Below, one piece after another: positions 1 through 11,085 of a DNA stretch of 64,000 bases. A program made the position numbers and the translations under genes. Under the pieces are notes generated by a model, which saw only the letters and a list, made by a program, of their open reading frames with translations, searched no databases and was not told where the DNA came from. Source of the stretch: Rhizobiales bacterium TMED25 (GTDB taxonomy: Bacteria; Pseudomonadota; Alphaproteobacteria; Rhizobiales; TMED25); NCBI GenBank assembly GCA_002168075.1, contig NHCE01000003.1:1-64000 (forward strand), written 5' to 3'. Within the stretch, counting starts at the first letter, position 1, and the number at the start of each line of letters is the position of its first letter.

Positions 1-4
1 ACTA

Positions 5-478
5 ATGGATAAAGTACCAATGACAATCAGTGGCCACGAGGACCTCCAACAAGAGATAAAAAGGCTAAAAACTGTCGAGCGAACATCTATAATTGAAGCA
101 ATAGCAGAAGCTCGTAAACATGGTGATCTATCAGAAAATGCTGAATATCATGCCGCTAAAGAGCAGCAAGCAATGAATGAGGCAAGGATCAGTGACTTAG
201 AGGACAAATTATCTCGCGCAGATGTAATTGATATCACAAAGCTATCTGGAGATATGGTAAAATTTGGAGCTAAAGTCCAGCTGATTGATGAAGACACTGA
301 AAAAGAGTCTAATTTTCAAATTGTAGGAGAATTTGAGTCAAATATATCAAAAGGATTGATCTCCATAAGTTCGCCTATAGCCAGAGCTCTAATAGGGAAA
401 AAGATTGGCGATAGTGTTGAAGTGTCTACTCCAGGTGGTGGAAAAAGTTACGAAATTATGAAGATAGATTTTTCCTAG
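5..478 (+). CDS. greA: Transcription elongation factor GreA
   Basis: GreA enters the secondary channel of backtracked RNA polymerase and stimulates cleavage of the extruded transcript. The 157-residue length and the N-terminal coiled coil with its acidic tip ([20 protein letters not shown] near residues 36-55) are the GreA signature, followed by the C-terminal FKBP-like domain ending in a glycine-rich loop. The ATG lies 5 bases from the window edge, so its promoter is outside. The ELM1-family gene follows after 14 bp in the same direction. Assignment is very secure. Confidence 0.97.
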   Translation: MDKVPMTISGHEDLQQEIKRLKTVERTSIIEAIAEARKHGDLSENAEYHAAKEQQAMNEARISDLEDKLSRADVIDITKLSGDMVKFGAKVQLIDEDTEKESNFQIVGEFESNISKGLISISSPIARALIGKKIGDSVEVSTPGGGKSYEIMKIDFS

Positions 479-492
479 ATAAAAAAAAATAT

Positions 493-1416
493 ATGACAGA
501 TAATATATTAAAATGCCTATATGTTCATTCTGGCAATGCGGGTGATATAAATTGCTGTAAGGGAATAGTTAAGAATATTAACTCAGAATATAAGATTTTA
601 GAAACGAACCATATACGCAAATCAGTTGAATTTATAGATACTATAAATCAGTTCTCACCAAATATATTCATTGCAACAGGAAAGAATGCCGCTCCTCTTG
701 CTCAAGTAGTTAAGGAATATAACCCCGATATTTTTACTGTTTTTCTAAAGAATCCCAATAAATTTAATATTTATTACGATTTAATCTGGACTCCAGAGCA
801 CGATAATATCCAATATGATAATAGTTTTTCAACTCTGACAACACCTCATAATGCATCAATAGACACAAACTACTTTTCGGTGATTAATTTAAATAAGAAA
901 AAATTAGGAGTATTAATTGGTGGAAAAAATTCTCATTATAAGTTTGGATTATCTGAGATTAAAAAATTATGTGATAACCTTAAGAATTTAGCCCATAAGA
1001 ATAACCTCCAGTTAATAATAACTTGCTCGAAGAGGACGGGGCTAAATAATCAAATATATATTCAAAAGTACTTTATGCATACTGAGCATTGGGTGTGGCG
1101 AGGAAAGGGGCCGAATCCGTTCAACCAAATACTTGGTCATTGCGATTATTTTCTCGTGACCGCTGATAGCATAAATATGATTAGTGAACTTTGCATTACT
1201 GGAAAACCAATTTTTATTTATAAGTTACCTAACTTTTTTTATAGGTTTTTTGGCAAAAGTAAATTTGATTCATTTTATAATAAATTAATTGATCTAAATA
1301 TTGTTAAGTGGTTTGAAAGTGAAATAGATGATTGGTCATATAAACCCATCGATAACACACAATATGTATCCAAAAAAATAGTTGAAGAATACACAAATTA
1401 TGTTCGCAATAATTAA
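493..1416 (+). CDS. Mitochondrial fission ELM1 family protein (DUF1022)
   Basis: This 307-residue protein resembles the ELM1/DUF1022 family, shared by alphaproteobacteria and plant mitochondria, where plant ELM1 helps recruit the fission dynamin. The bacterial function is not established. Visible family traits are an N-terminal glycine-containing loop (SGNAGD), a PEHD motif near residue 102, TTPHNA shortly after, and a C-terminal glycosyltransferase-B-like region (VTADSINMISELCITGKPI) that resembles nucleotide-sugar binders. No signal peptide or membrane segment is evident. It sits between greA and trxB, in the same direction. Family call is good; biochemical role unknown. Confidence 0.8.
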   Translation: MTDNILKCLYVHSGNAGDINCCKGIVKNINSEYKILETNHIRKSVEFIDTINQFSPNIFIATGKNAAPLAQVVKEYNPDIFTVFLKNPNKFNIYYDLIWTPEHDNIQYDNSFSTLTTPHNASIDTNYFSVINLNKKKLGVLIGGKNSHYKFGLSEIKKLCDNLKNLAHKNNLQLIITCSKRTGLNNQIYIQKYFMHTEHWVWRGKGPNPFNQILGHCDYFLVTADSINMISELCITGKPIFIYKLPNFFYRFFGKSKFDSFYNKLIDLNIVKWFESEIDDWSYKPIDNTQYVSKKIVEEYTNYVRNN

Positions 1417-1471
1417 AAAAGAAGTTAAGTTATAAATAATTATTAAATAAACATCTTATAGATAAATAGAT

Positions 1472-2407
1472 ATGGAAATTAAAAAATCAAAAGTTTTAAT
1501 AATAGGTTCTGGACCTGCCGGTTATACAGCAGCTATTTATGCCTCCAGAGCTATGTTAGAACCAATACTAATTGAAGGAATCCAACCTGGTGGTCAATTA
1601 ACAATAACTACAGATGTCGAAAATTATCCTGGCTTTGCAGATGTAATTCAGGGCCCATGGCTTATGGAACAAATGAAATTGCAGGCTAAAAGCACCGGAG
1701 TTCGAGTGATTAATGATCATATTAATTCATGTGACTTACAAGATTATCCATTCAAATTTTATGGCGAATCCAACACACAATATGAGTCGGATACTTTAAT
1801 TATATGTACAGGGGCACAAGCAAAATGGTTAGGGCTTGAGTCTGAAGATAAATATAAAGGTTTCGGTGTTTCTGCCTGCGCAACTTGTGATGGCTTTTTT
1901 TATAAAGAAAAAACAGTTGTAGTGGTTGGTGGCGGGAATACAGCTGTTGAAGAAGCTCTATTCCTAACAAATTTTGCAAAATCAGTTATATTAGTTCATA
2001 GAAGAGACAAACTTAGATGTGAAAAAATTCTTGAAGATAGACTTCAAAATAATAAAAAGATAAGAGTTATATGGGATTGTGTTGTTGAGGAAATATCAGG
2101 AAGTACCAACCCAAATTCAGTAGAAGGTGTTAATTTGAAGAATATTAAAACAAATGCAATTGAATATCTGCCAACAGATGGTGTTTTTATCGCAATTGGA
2201 CATCAACCCTCAACACAACTATTTGAAAAAGAATTAGATATGAGCAATGGATATATCCTAACTACTCCGAATTCAACTGAGACAAGTATAAAAGGAGTTT
2301 TTGCTGCAGGTGATGTAACGGATGATAAATATAGGCAGGCTGTTACTGCAGCGGGAATGGGCTGTATGGCAGCTTTGGATGCTGAACATTATCTAGCAAA
2401 TAAGTAA
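1472..2407 (+). CDS. trxB: Thioredoxin reductase (NADPH)
   Basis: This flavoprotein reduces thioredoxin with NADPH in the cytoplasm. The 311 residues carry an FAD-binding GSGPAG near residue 12, the redox-active CATC pair near residue 138, an NADP-binding GGGNTA near residue 155, and a C-terminal FAD motif (GVFAAGDVTDDKYRQ). Length matches low-molecular-weight TrxB. The LysR regulator follows after 4 bp, an arrangement shared by many alphaproteobacteria and consistent with joint expression. Confidence 0.97.
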   Translation: MEIKKSKVLIIGSGPAGYTAAIYASRAMLEPILIEGIQPGGQLTITTDVENYPGFADVIQGPWLMEQMKLQAKSTGVRVINDHINSCDLQDYPFKFYGESNTQYESDTLIICTGAQAKWLGLESEDKYKGFGVSACATCDGFFYKEKTVVVVGGGNTAVEEALFLTNFAKSVILVHRRDKLRCEKILEDRLQNNKKIRVIWDCVVEEISGSTNPNSVEGVNLKNIKTNAIEYLPTDGVFIAIGHQPSTQLFEKELDMSNGYILTTPNSTETSIKGVFAAGDVTDDKYRQAVTAAGMGCMAALDAEHYLANK

Positions 2408-2411
2408 AATC

Positions 2412-3293
2412 ATGGACTGGGATAGACTTAGAATATTTCATATAGTTGCAGATGCAGGAAGTTTCTCTCGTGCAAGTGAAGTAACTGATACAAGCCAATC
2501 TGCTATTAGTAGACAAATATCAAATCTTGAATATGAAGTTGGCATACCATTATTTCACAGACACCAAAGGGGGTTAATTCTTACCGAGCAGGGTGAACTC
2601 TTATATAAAAAAACACATGGTATTATAGATATAATAAAAGATGCTGAATTTGATTTAATCGATAGCAAAGAAAAGCCCTCTGGGGACTTATCTATAACAA
2701 CAACTATTGGACTTGGTACAAATTGGCTAACGCCTAGACTAAAAGAATTTACATCAAATTATCCAGAAATTAATCTTGAGCTAAGATTAAGTGACGTTGA
2801 ACTTGATATTGGCATGAGAGAAGCTGATATTGCTATCAAATTTCATAAGCCCACTCAATTAGATCTTATTCAAAGAAAACTCTTTACAGTTCATTTTCAT
2901 ATATATGCATCCCCAGAATATCTTGAAGAAAATGGAACACCAAATAGAATTGAAGATTTGCCAGGACATAAAATAGTAAGCTTCAATAAAGCACCAGAAT
3001 ATCTAAAAGAAATTAACTGGCTAGAAAATAAAACGAAAGAGTATAAAATAAAACCAATCCTTACGGTTAGTAATATCAAAGGAATACTCATAGCTGCAGC
3101 AAGCGGCATTGGTATTGCATTATTACCAGATTACTTAGTAAGTCCTGAAGATAACCTCATAAAGATACCTTTTAATGCAAAGCTTCCAGAAGTTGATACA
3201 TACCTTACCTATCCAGAAGAAAGAAAAAAATCAAAACGTATTGCTGTATTCAAAGATTTCATAATTGAAAAAGGAAAAGCTTGGTCATACTAG
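2412..3293 (+). CDS. LysR-family regulator, LsrB/VtlR-like
   Basis: A 293-residue LysR transcription factor with an N-terminal winged helix-turn-helix (FSRASEVTDTSQSAISRQIS, residues about 18-37) and a C-terminal substrate-binding effector domain. The start MDWDRLRIFHIVADAGSF and position directly after trxB match the LsrB/VtlR group of alphaproteobacteria, which control envelope, redox and small-RNA genes. I see no cysteine anywhere in the protein, so cysteine-based redox sensing, reported for some LsrB proteins, is not possible here. It is probably cotranscribed with trxB. Its target genes cannot be read from this window. Confidence 0.85.
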   Translation: MDWDRLRIFHIVADAGSFSRASEVTDTSQSAISRQISNLEYEVGIPLFHRHQRGLILTEQGELLYKKTHGIIDIIKDAEFDLIDSKEKPSGDLSITTTIGLGTNWLTPRLKEFTSNYPEINLELRLSDVELDIGMREADIAIKFHKPTQLDLIQRKLFTVHFHIYASPEYLEENGTPNRIEDLPGHKIVSFNKAPEYLKEINWLENKTKEYKIKPILTVSNIKGILIAAASGIGIALLPDYLVSPEDNLIKIPFNAKLPEVDTYLTYPEERKKSKRIAVFKDFIIEKGKAWSY

Positions 3294-3304
3294 ATATGCG
3301 TTTT

Positions 3305-3323
3305 TTGCATATTAAACATGCAA
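3305..3323. repeat. Short inverted repeat downstream of the lysR gene
   Basis: TTGCAT at 3305-3310 is mirrored by ATGCAA at 3318-3323 across a 7-base AT spacer, and a further TGCATGC lies at 3339-3345. It could be a regulator-binding palindrome for the candidate RNA transcribed just downstream, or chance in AT-rich DNA. No protein can be assigned. Confidence 0.35.
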
Positions 3324-3357
3324 TATTATATATATAAATGCATGCTATATTGTTGTA

Positions 3358-3470
3358 ACTTATCCCTATTGTATATGTTAACCTCCCTAATAAACATATA
3401 CAAAACACACATACTCAAACAATCTTTAAAGATGTAAAAAACCGGACTCTCCCTAGGGTCCGGTTTTTTT
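3358..3470 (+). ncRNA. Candidate small RNA ending in an intrinsic terminator
   Basis: The 177-bp gap between lysR and aspC holds three hairpin elements in a row: GTATATGTT (3371-3379) pairing with AACATATAC (3393-3401) around a loop containing CCTCCCT; a perfect palindrome ATCTTTAAAGAT (3422-3433); and a strong GC-rich terminator (3441-3470) whose loop again has CTCCC. C-rich, anti-Shine-Dalgarno-like loops are a known feature of trans-acting small RNAs in alphaproteobacteria. A TATATT at 3346-3351 could be the -10 element; no clear -35 is seen, so the 5' end is a guess. It could instead be only the lysR 3' UTR. Confidence 0.35.
3441..3470. terminator. Bidirectional intrinsic terminator between lysR and aspC
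   Basis: ACCGGAC (3441-3447) pairs perfectly with GTCCGGT (3458-3464) around a 10-base loop, followed by a T run to 3470 on the plus strand and preceded by an A run (3436-3441) that is a T run on the minus strand. It should end transcription from both lysR and aspC. The distal T run abuts the aspC stop codon. It is the only clear intrinsic terminator I found in the window. Confidence 0.9.
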
Positions 3471-4987
<1,517 letters not shown>

Positions 4988-5138
4988 AATATTATCCTTT
5001 AATATTCTCTGGTAACATTCATTCAATTATCATAAAACTTGCATATTTGTAAGTAAAAAATATACTTTATTATTATTGAAATATGCATTTATAGAATATA
5101 ATTAATATGAATATGTTTACTTATATGAGAATATCTAA

Positions 5139-7157
5139 ATGCAATCTAAATCTTATCAAAATAATTTTACTATTGAGTCAAAATTTACGCCTTCTGGAGA
5201 TCAACCAGTTGCAATTTCATCTTTAGCACGAGGTCTAAAAAATGGCCAAAAAGATCAGATACTACTTGGAGTTACAGGCTCGGGGAAAACTTATACAATG
5301 GCAAAGCTGATTGAAGAAGCTCAGAGACCTGCAATAATTTTAGCACCAAATAAAACTCTTGCTGCTCAGCTATATGGTGAATTTAAGTCCTTTTTTCCAA
5401 AAAATTCTGTTGAGTATTTCGTGTCATACTACGACTATTATCAACCTGAAGCTTACGTTGCTCGAACAGATACATATATTGAAAAAGATGCTTCAATCAA
5501 TGAACAAATTGATAAAATGAGGCATTCAGCTACTAGATCTTTAATCGAACAAAAAGATTTGATTATAGTTGCATCAGTATCTTGTATTTACGGTATTGGA
5601 CCATTGGACGTCTATGCAGATATGTCCCAGACAGTGTCAGTTAATACAATCGTTAATCAAAGAAATTTTATAAATAAATTGGTTGAGCTTCAGTATAAAA
5701 GAAATGATATTAATTTCCACAGAGGCACCTTTAGAGTAAAAGGTGATACAATTGAAATATTTCCTGCACATTTTGATGATAGAGCATGGCGAATATCATT
5801 TTTTGGAAATGAGATTGAAGTGATTGAGGAATTTGATCCGCTTACTGGCGAGATTTATGATCTTAAAAATGATGTTAAAATTTTTGCTAATTCACACTAT
5901 ATTACCCCAAGACCAACTCTTGAAGCTGCTATAAATCAAATTAAGTCTGATCTGAAGTTAAGATTAAATTACCTCAATGATAATAATAAATTACTTGAAG
6001 CACAAAGACTTGAGCAGCGAACAATGTTTGATCTTGAAATGATAAATTCTACAGGTACATGTGCGGGTATAGAGAATTATTCAAGATACTTAACGGGAAG
6101 ATTAGAAGGACAACCCCCACCAACACTATTCGAATATATGCCTGAAAATTCAATTGTATTTGTGGATGAAAGCCATGTCACAGTTCCACAATTGGGCGCG
6201 ATGTATAAAGGTGACCTGAGTCGAAAAGAGAACCTGGCTGAATATGGTTTTAGATTACCGTCTTGTAAGGATAACCGTCCTTTAAATTTTGCTGAATGGA
6301 ATAAAATGAGATCCCAAACAATTTATGTATCTGCAACGCCCGGAAAGTGGGAACTAAACCTAACAAACGGCGAGTATATAGAACAAATAATTCGTCCAAC
6401 TGGTCTAATTGACCCCGAAACTGAAATACGTCCAGTAAAAAATCAAGTTGAAGATGTTATTGGTGAAATAACAAATGTAGTAAATAATAAACATAGAGTA
6501 TTAATAACCGTCTTGACGAAAAAAATGGCCGAGGATTTAACAGAGTATATCCATGAAAAGGGTATAAAAGTAAGATATTTACATTCTGATATTGATACAA
6601 TTGAAAGAATAGAAATAATTAGAGATCTTAGACAAGGTGTTTTTGATGTTTTAATTGGAATAAATCTTTTAAGAGAAGGTCTAGATATTCCGGAGTGCGC
6701 CCTCGTAGCAATATTAGATGCTGACAAAGAGGGTTTTTTAAGATCAGAAACATCACTCACTCAAACAATTGGGAGGGCTGCGAGAAATATAAACGGTAAA
6801 GTAATTTTATATGCAGATAAAATAACAAATTCGATTAATAGAGCAATAGGTGAAACAGATAGACGTAGAGAAAAACAAAAGCTTTATAACATAGAAAATA
6901 ATATAACGCCCGTGACTATAAGTAGTAATATAAATGACCTCGATTACTCAATTTATGAAAAAGATTATTATAATGTTGTGATTGATAGTAATATAGAAAA
7001 AATAAATGAGGAAGATGTAACAAAGAAGGTTACAAGACTTACAAATGAAATGCTGCAAGCAGCCTCAGATTTAGAATTTGAAAAAGCTGCAAAAATAAGA
7101 GATGAAATTAAAAAAATAAATAACAATAATCTTCTTTTAAACAACTTAAACATTTAA
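5139..7157 (+). CDS. uvrB: Excinuclease ABC subunit B
   Basis: UvrB is the damage-verifying helicase-like subunit of nucleotide excision repair, loaded by UvrA and joined by UvrC. The 672 residues include Walker A GVTGSGKT (44-51), the beta-hairpin region ([11 protein letters not shown]), the DESH box ([11 protein letters not shown]), helicase motif VI ([10 protein letters not shown]) and a C-terminal UVR motif ([16 protein letters not shown]), which contacts UvrC. uvrC lies about 800 bp downstream. The 151 bp upstream are shared with a divergent gene; no direct-repeat alphaproteobacterial LexA box was recognised there. Confidence 0.98.
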   Translation: MQSKSYQNNFTIESKFTPSGDQPVAISSLARGLKNGQKDQILLGVTGSGKTYTMAKLIEEAQRPAIILAPNKTLAAQLYGEFKSFFPKNSVEYFVSYYDYYQPEAYVARTDTYIEKDASINEQIDKMRHSATRSLIEQKDLIIVASVSCIYGIGPLDVYADMSQTVSVNTIVNQRNFINKLVELQYKRNDINFHRGTFRVKGDTIEIFPAHFDDRAWRISFFGNEIEVIEEFDPLTGEIYDLKNDVKIFANSHYITPRPTLEAAINQIKSDLKLRLNYLNDNNKLLEAQRLEQRTMFDLEMINSTGTCAGIENYSRYLTGRLEGQPPPTLFEYMPENSIVFVDESHVTVPQLGAMYKGDLSRKENLAEYGFRLPSCKDNRPLNFAEWNKMRSQTIYVSATPGKWELNLTNGEYIEQIIRPTGLIDPETEIRPVKNQVEDVIGEITNVVNNKHRVLITVLTKKMAEDLTEYIHEKGIKVRYLHSDIDTIERIEIIRDLRQGVFDVLIGINLLREGLDIPECALVAILDADKEGFLRSETSLTQTIGRAARNINGKVILYADKITNSINRAIGETDRRREKQKLYNIENNITPVTISSNINDLDYSIYEKDYYNVVIDSNIEKINEEDVTKKVTRLTNEMLQAASDLEFEKAAKIRDEIKKINNNNLLLNNLNI

Positions 7158-7175
7158 ATATTATTGGTGTGTACT

Positions 7176-7940
7176 ATGAAAACAATTTTGATTACAGGGG
7201 CAGCAAAGAGGATAGGTGAATCTATCGTGCGATCTTTGGCAGTTGATGGTCATAATATTCTAATACATTATAATAATTCAGAAAATGAAGCCAAAAAATT
7301 ACAGAATTATTTAAAAAATAAAAAAATAGCATCATCCATCTATAAATCAAATTTAGAAAATGAAAAAGATATTGAGACATTATTGGAAAAAATTAATTCA
7401 GACTATGGTAATAAACTTGATACCATTATAAATTGCGCTTCAACTTTTGGACTTGATAGTGCAAAGAATGTAAATTCAAAATCTTTTGATAAACATATGT
7501 CCACAAACTTATTGGCTCCAATTATTTTATCAAAATATCTCGCAAATAATTGTGTGAGGACCCGAGATAATAATATAATTAATATTATTGATCAGCGAGT
7601 TTTAAGACTCAATCCATCCTATTTTAGTTATTCAATTAGTAAATATGGTCTTTGGGGAGCTACCAAAATGATGGCACAAGAATATAGCCCTTATGTTAGA
7701 GTAAATGGAATTGCACCAGGGCCAATAATAGCGAACACAGACCAGTCTGAGGCTGATTTTGACAAAGAAGCAAGCAATACCCCACTTGGCCACAAACCTG
7801 ATATCTATGATATATCTAATGCAATAAAGTTTATTTTATCAACTAAATCGGTAACTGGACAGATAATTGCTATAGACTCTGGTCAACATTTGTCATGGGA
7901 AACACCTGATTTTGTTCCAGCAAAGAAAATAGATAAATAA
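7176..7940 (+). CDS. SDR-family oxidoreductase, pteridine-reductase-like
   Basis: A 254-residue short-chain dehydrogenase with a dinucleotide-binding GAAKRIG at residues 8-14 and the catalytic YSISK motif around residue 155. The C-terminal IDSGQHLSW resembles the FolM/pteridine reductase branch of the family, so reduction of a dihydropterin is plausible, but this is inference. The ATG at 7176 was preferred over an upstream TTG at 7164, because the family begins at the KTILITG strand. It lies 18 bp after uvrB and 5 bp before uvrC, a linkage common in alphaproteobacteria. Confidence 0.8.
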   Translation: MKTILITGAAKRIGESIVRSLAVDGHNILIHYNNSENEAKKLQNYLKNKKIASSIYKSNLENEKDIETLLEKINSDYGNKLDTIINCASTFGLDSAKNVNSKSFDKHMSTNLLAPIILSKYLANNCVRTRDNNIINIIDQRVLRLNPSYFSYSISKYGLWGATKMMAQEYSPYVRVNGIAPGPIIANTDQSEADFDKEASNTPLGHKPDIYDISNAIKFILSTKSVTGQIIAIDSGQHLSWETPDFVPAKKIDK

Positions 7941-7945
7941 ATAAA

Positions 7946-9799
7946 ATGGTTGCAAGTCAAACAAGTATAGAAAAGGGTGCAAAACTAATCAAAAAATATA
8001 CAACTGATCTTACAACAAGGCCTGGGGTATACAAGATGATTGATCTCAATGAGAAGATTCTTTACATTGGGAAGGCAAAAAATCTCGTTAAAAGAGTCAA
8101 AAGCTATACTAATCCAAACAAGCATTCTTATCGCATTAAGAAAATGATTTCTGAGACTAAATCAATGCAATTTACAATAACAAATTCTGAAGCCGAAGCC
8201 CTGTTATTAGAGGCAAACCTGATAAAAAAAAATAAACCTCGATATAATATTGCAATGAGAGATGATAAGTCTTTCCCTAAAATACTGGTGAATAAAGAAC
8301 ATGAATTTCCAAGGCTAATGAAATATAGAGGCGATAATAAGATTCAAGGCGAATATTATGGACCATTTGCGTCAGCAGGAGCTGTAAATAGAACAATTGA
8401 TACGCTTCAAAAAGCTTTCCTAATAAGAACCTGCAGTGATAGTGTCTATATGAATAGATCAAGACCTTGCCTTCTCCATCAAATAAACAGATGTTCAGCT
8501 CCCTGTACAGGCGAAATATCAAAGAAAAATTATGACATCCTCATCAAGGATTTAGATGGGTTTATGAATGGTAAAGGTAATTATATTAAAGATAAGATAT
8601 TTTTAGATATGGAAAAACAATCTAAAAGTTTTAATTATGAAAATGCAGCAATACTAAGAGATCGTCTCGAAACTATAACAAAGATACAATCTCAACAAAC
8701 CATTAATAATTCAAAAATAAGTGATGCTGATATATTCGGAGTGATGCAGCTTAATAATATCGCTTGTGTTCAGGTATTTTTTTTTAGAGCTGGACAAAAT
8801 TGGGGTAATAGAGAATATTTTCCTATTATAAATAAGATTGATTCAATTGAGATGATATTAGACTCTTTTATCGCTCAATTTTATACAACGCACCCCTGCC
8901 CATCAAATATCATAATTTCGACGAAGATACCAAGCCATAATCTACTTGAAAAAGCATTATCAGAAAAGAATTCACGCAAAGTTGTGATTACGTTTCCTCA
9001 TAAAGGCGAAAAATTTAAATTGATTCAAAAAGTTCTTATGAATACCGAACAAGCATTAAAAAGAAAAATGAATCTTTTACATGACCAGAAGACACTTTTA
9101 GAAGAACTAAAAAACAAATTATACTTGAGAAAAATACCAAAAAGGATTGAAATATACGATAATAGCCATATCCAAGGTAGTCTTCCCGTGGGAGCTATGG
9201 TTGTAGCAGGAGTTGATGGATTTGAAAAAAAACACTATCGGAAGTTTAATATTAAATCTGAATTAATTGAGAAAGGTGATGACTATGGCATGATGAGAGA
9301 AATGCTAGAGAGAAGATTTGCAAAAATATCAGAAATCAAAGCAGATGAAAATATTCCAGATCTTCTTGTCATTGATGGTGGGCTAGGGCAACTGAACGTA
9401 GCTCTAGAAATAATAAAAAAGAATAAACTAAATGATATTGAGGTGATTAGCATTTCTAAGGATAAAAATAGACGCTTTGGAAATGAAAAAATTCATCTTG
9501 GAAAATCAAAAACTATAATTTTAGAAAAAAATGATCCTCTTTTATATTTCCTTCAAAGGATTAGAGATGAAGCACACAGATTTGCAATCGGAAGCCACAG
9601 GCATAGAAGAACTATGCAATTAAAGAACTCTAAATTGGATGATATAGAAGGAATTGGATCAAAAAGAAAACAACAGCTAATTAAATATTTTGGTAGTATG
9701 AAATCTATACAAGAGGCAGATTATAATGATATAGTTCAGGTACCTGGTATAAATGAAAAATTAGCAAGAGATATTTTCTCATTACTTCATAATGAGTAA
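7946..9799 (+). CDS. uvrC: Excinuclease ABC subunit C
   Basis: UvrC makes both incisions around a UvrB-marked lesion. In 617 residues the order is: GIY-YIG nuclease (RPGVYKMID, ILYIGKAKNL, residues about 25-50), a cysteine-containing region (RPCLLHQINRCSAPC), a UVR motif (FNYENAAILRDRLETI), the RNase H-like endonuclease domain (IEIYDNSHIQG, PDLLVIDGGLGQ, DEAHRFA), and a C-terminal double helix-hairpin-helix (IEGIGSKRKQQLIKYFG, VPGINEKLA). A T9 run near 8777 encodes FFF in the correct frame. Confidence 0.98.
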   Translation: MVASQTSIEKGAKLIKKYTTDLTTRPGVYKMIDLNEKILYIGKAKNLVKRVKSYTNPNKHSYRIKKMISETKSMQFTITNSEAEALLLEANLIKKNKPRYNIAMRDDKSFPKILVNKEHEFPRLMKYRGDNKIQGEYYGPFASAGAVNRTIDTLQKAFLIRTCSDSVYMNRSRPCLLHQINRCSAPCTGEISKKNYDILIKDLDGFMNGKGNYIKDKIFLDMEKQSKSFNYENAAILRDRLETITKIQSQQTINNSKISDADIFGVMQLNNIACVQVFFFRAGQNWGNREYFPIINKIDSIEMILDSFIAQFYTTHPCPSNIIISTKIPSHNLLEKALSEKNSRKVVITFPHKGEKFKLIQKVLMNTEQALKRKMNLLHDQKTLLEELKNKLYLRKIPKRIEIYDNSHIQGSLPVGAMVVAGVDGFEKKHYRKFNIKSELIEKGDDYGMMREMLERRFAKISEIKADENIPDLLVIDGGLGQLNVALEIIKKNKLNDIEVISISKDKNRRFGNEKIHLGKSKTIILEKNDPLLYFLQRIRDEAHRFAIGSHRHRRTMQLKNSKLDDIEGIGSKRKQQLIKYFGSMKSIQEADYNDIVQVPGINEKLARDIFSLLHNE

Positions 9800-9810
9800 G
9801 GGAGTCTATA

Positions 9811-10389
9811 ATGAAATCAAATCTATTTTTACTTCCAAACCTAATAACTATTAGTAGGCTCCTTTGTATTCCTCTGATTTTAGTCTTCTATTTGTCAGGT
9901 ATTGATAGTTTAAAAATTTTATCTCTTATAATTTTCTTATATGCGTCAATTTCTGATTTCATTGATGGATATTTAGCCCGAAGATTAAATCAGATTACCT
10001 TAATAGGGAAAATCCTTGATCCAATTGCCGACAAGCTTCTTGTTATTTTGACTTTCATGCTATTTCTAACAGAAGATTTTATTAATATCCTTACCATAAC
10101 AGGTATTCTTATTATAATCGCAAGAGAGATAGCTATCATGACAATAAGAGAGATCTTTGCCCATCAGAATATTCAAATAGATGTGATAGGATTATCTAAG
10201 ATTAAAACCACAATTCAATTCATAGCACTCACTTTGTTATTTATAACATCATTATTTGCGAGTGATGTTATAATCCTTCTTCAGCTTACAAATTCTGCTA
10301 TTTTGTTTGGAGCCATGATAAGCCTTGTCACACTTGTTCTATATATACGGAATATTAATTTAATTTTAAATAAAGTTACAAAAAAATGA
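9811..10389 (+). CDS. pgsA: CDP-diacylglycerol-glycerol-3-phosphate 3-phosphatidyltransferase
   Basis: An integral membrane CDP-alcohol phosphatidyltransferase that makes phosphatidylglycerol phosphate, the precursor of phosphatidylglycerol and cardiolipin. The motif D-G-x2-A-R-x8-G-x3-D-x3-D is visible in DFIDGYLARRLNQITLIGKI followed by LDPIADKLL, with the metal-binding aspartates. At least four hydrophobic helices follow. Length (192) fits PgsA. The stop overlaps the moaD start by 4 bp, implying coupled translation although the pathways differ. Confidence 0.93.
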   Translation: MKSNLFLLPNLITISRLLCIPLILVFYLSGIDSLKILSLIIFLYASISDFIDGYLARRLNQITLIGKILDPIADKLLVILTFMLFLTEDFINILTITGILIIIAREIAIMTIREIFAHQNIQIDVIGLSKIKTTIQFIALTLLFITSLFASDVIILLQLTNSAILFGAMISLVTLVLYIRNINLILNKVTKK

Positions 10390-10637
10390 AATTAAAATAC
10401 TTTGCGTGGATTGCAGAAATTATTGGAAAACGAGAAGAAATTATTGAACTTCCTGAAAAAGTAAAAACTATAAATGACCTAATTTATTGGCTATCACTAG
10501 AAGATAATTCTTACAAGATTGCATTCGAGGATACGAATAAATTAAAGTACGCTATTAATCAAATTTTATCACAACAGAATGACAAAATAACCAACAATGA
10601 TGAAATTGCTTTTTTTCCTCCAATGACAGGAGGTTAG
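10386..10637 (+). CDS. moaD: Molybdopterin synthase small (sulfur carrier) subunit
   Basis: An 83-residue ubiquitin-fold protein ending in PPMTGG. The terminal diglycine is adenylated and converted to a thiocarboxylate that donates sulfur to precursor Z in molybdenum cofactor synthesis. Its ATG is inside the pgsA stop (ATGA overlap) and moaE starts 1 bp after its stop, so the two subunits are made together. No other Moco gene is in this window. Confidence 0.95.
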   Translation: MKLKYFAWIAEIIGKREEIIELPEKVKTINDLIYWLSLEDNSYKIAFEDTNKLKYAINQILSQQNDKITNNDEIAFFPPMTGG

Positions 10638-10638
10638 G

Positions 10639-11085
10639 ATGAATATTCAGATAACAAAGAATAATTTTATAATTGAAGATGAAATTAAAGCTATAGAGGA
10701 TATTAAGGATCCCGATGCGGCAGTATCAATATTTATTGGAAAAGTAAGAAAAGAGAAAAATCTTAAAGAGTTATTTATAGACTGTTATCCTGAGATGGCA
10801 AAAATGGAGATTCAAAAAATATCTCAAAATGCCTCAAGAAAATGGAAATTGAACCAAATTAGAATAATTCATAGATATGGATCTCTATCTGCTGGGGAAA
10901 ATATAGTCCTCGTAATAACTACGGCAGACCACAGAGGTGATTGTTATGATGCGAACGAATTCATTATGGATTTTCTTAAAAGTAAGGCAGCATTTTGGAA
11001 GAAAGAGATTTTTTTTGATAAGTCAGTTTGGGTTGAACAAAAGATAAATGATGTTAAAAAAATGAATGAATGGCAGAAAGACTAG
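10639..11085 (+). CDS. moaE: Molybdopterin synthase catalytic subunit
   Basis: MoaE forms the active heterotetramer with MoaD and adds two sulfurs to cyclic pyranopterin monophosphate. The 148 residues contain the family's IRIIHRYGSLSAGENIVLV and the HRGDCYDANEFIMDFLKSKA region with active-site basic residues, followed by FWKKEIF containing the conserved lysine. The AGGAGG within the moaD end (encoding the GG) acts as the ribosome-binding site. Its last 4 bases overlap the convergent ilvE gene. Confidence 0.95.
   Translation: MNIQITKNNFIIEDEIKAIEDIKDPDAAVSIFIGKVRKEKNLKELFIDCYPEMAKMEIQKISQNASRKWKLNQIRIIHRYGSLSAGENIVLVITTADHRGDCYDANEFIMDFLKSKAAFWKKEIFFDKSVWVEQKINDVKKMNEWQKD

Noticed and set aside
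4988..5138. Search for a LexA/SOS operator upstream of uvrB
   Set aside because: No GTTC-N7-GTTC or GAAC-N7-GAAC direct repeat was recognised; no basis for claiming SOS control.
8777..8785. T9 homopolymer inside uvrC as a possible frameshift or slippage site
   Set aside because: The reading frame is intact on both sides with conserved domains throughout; no evidence of programmed slippage.
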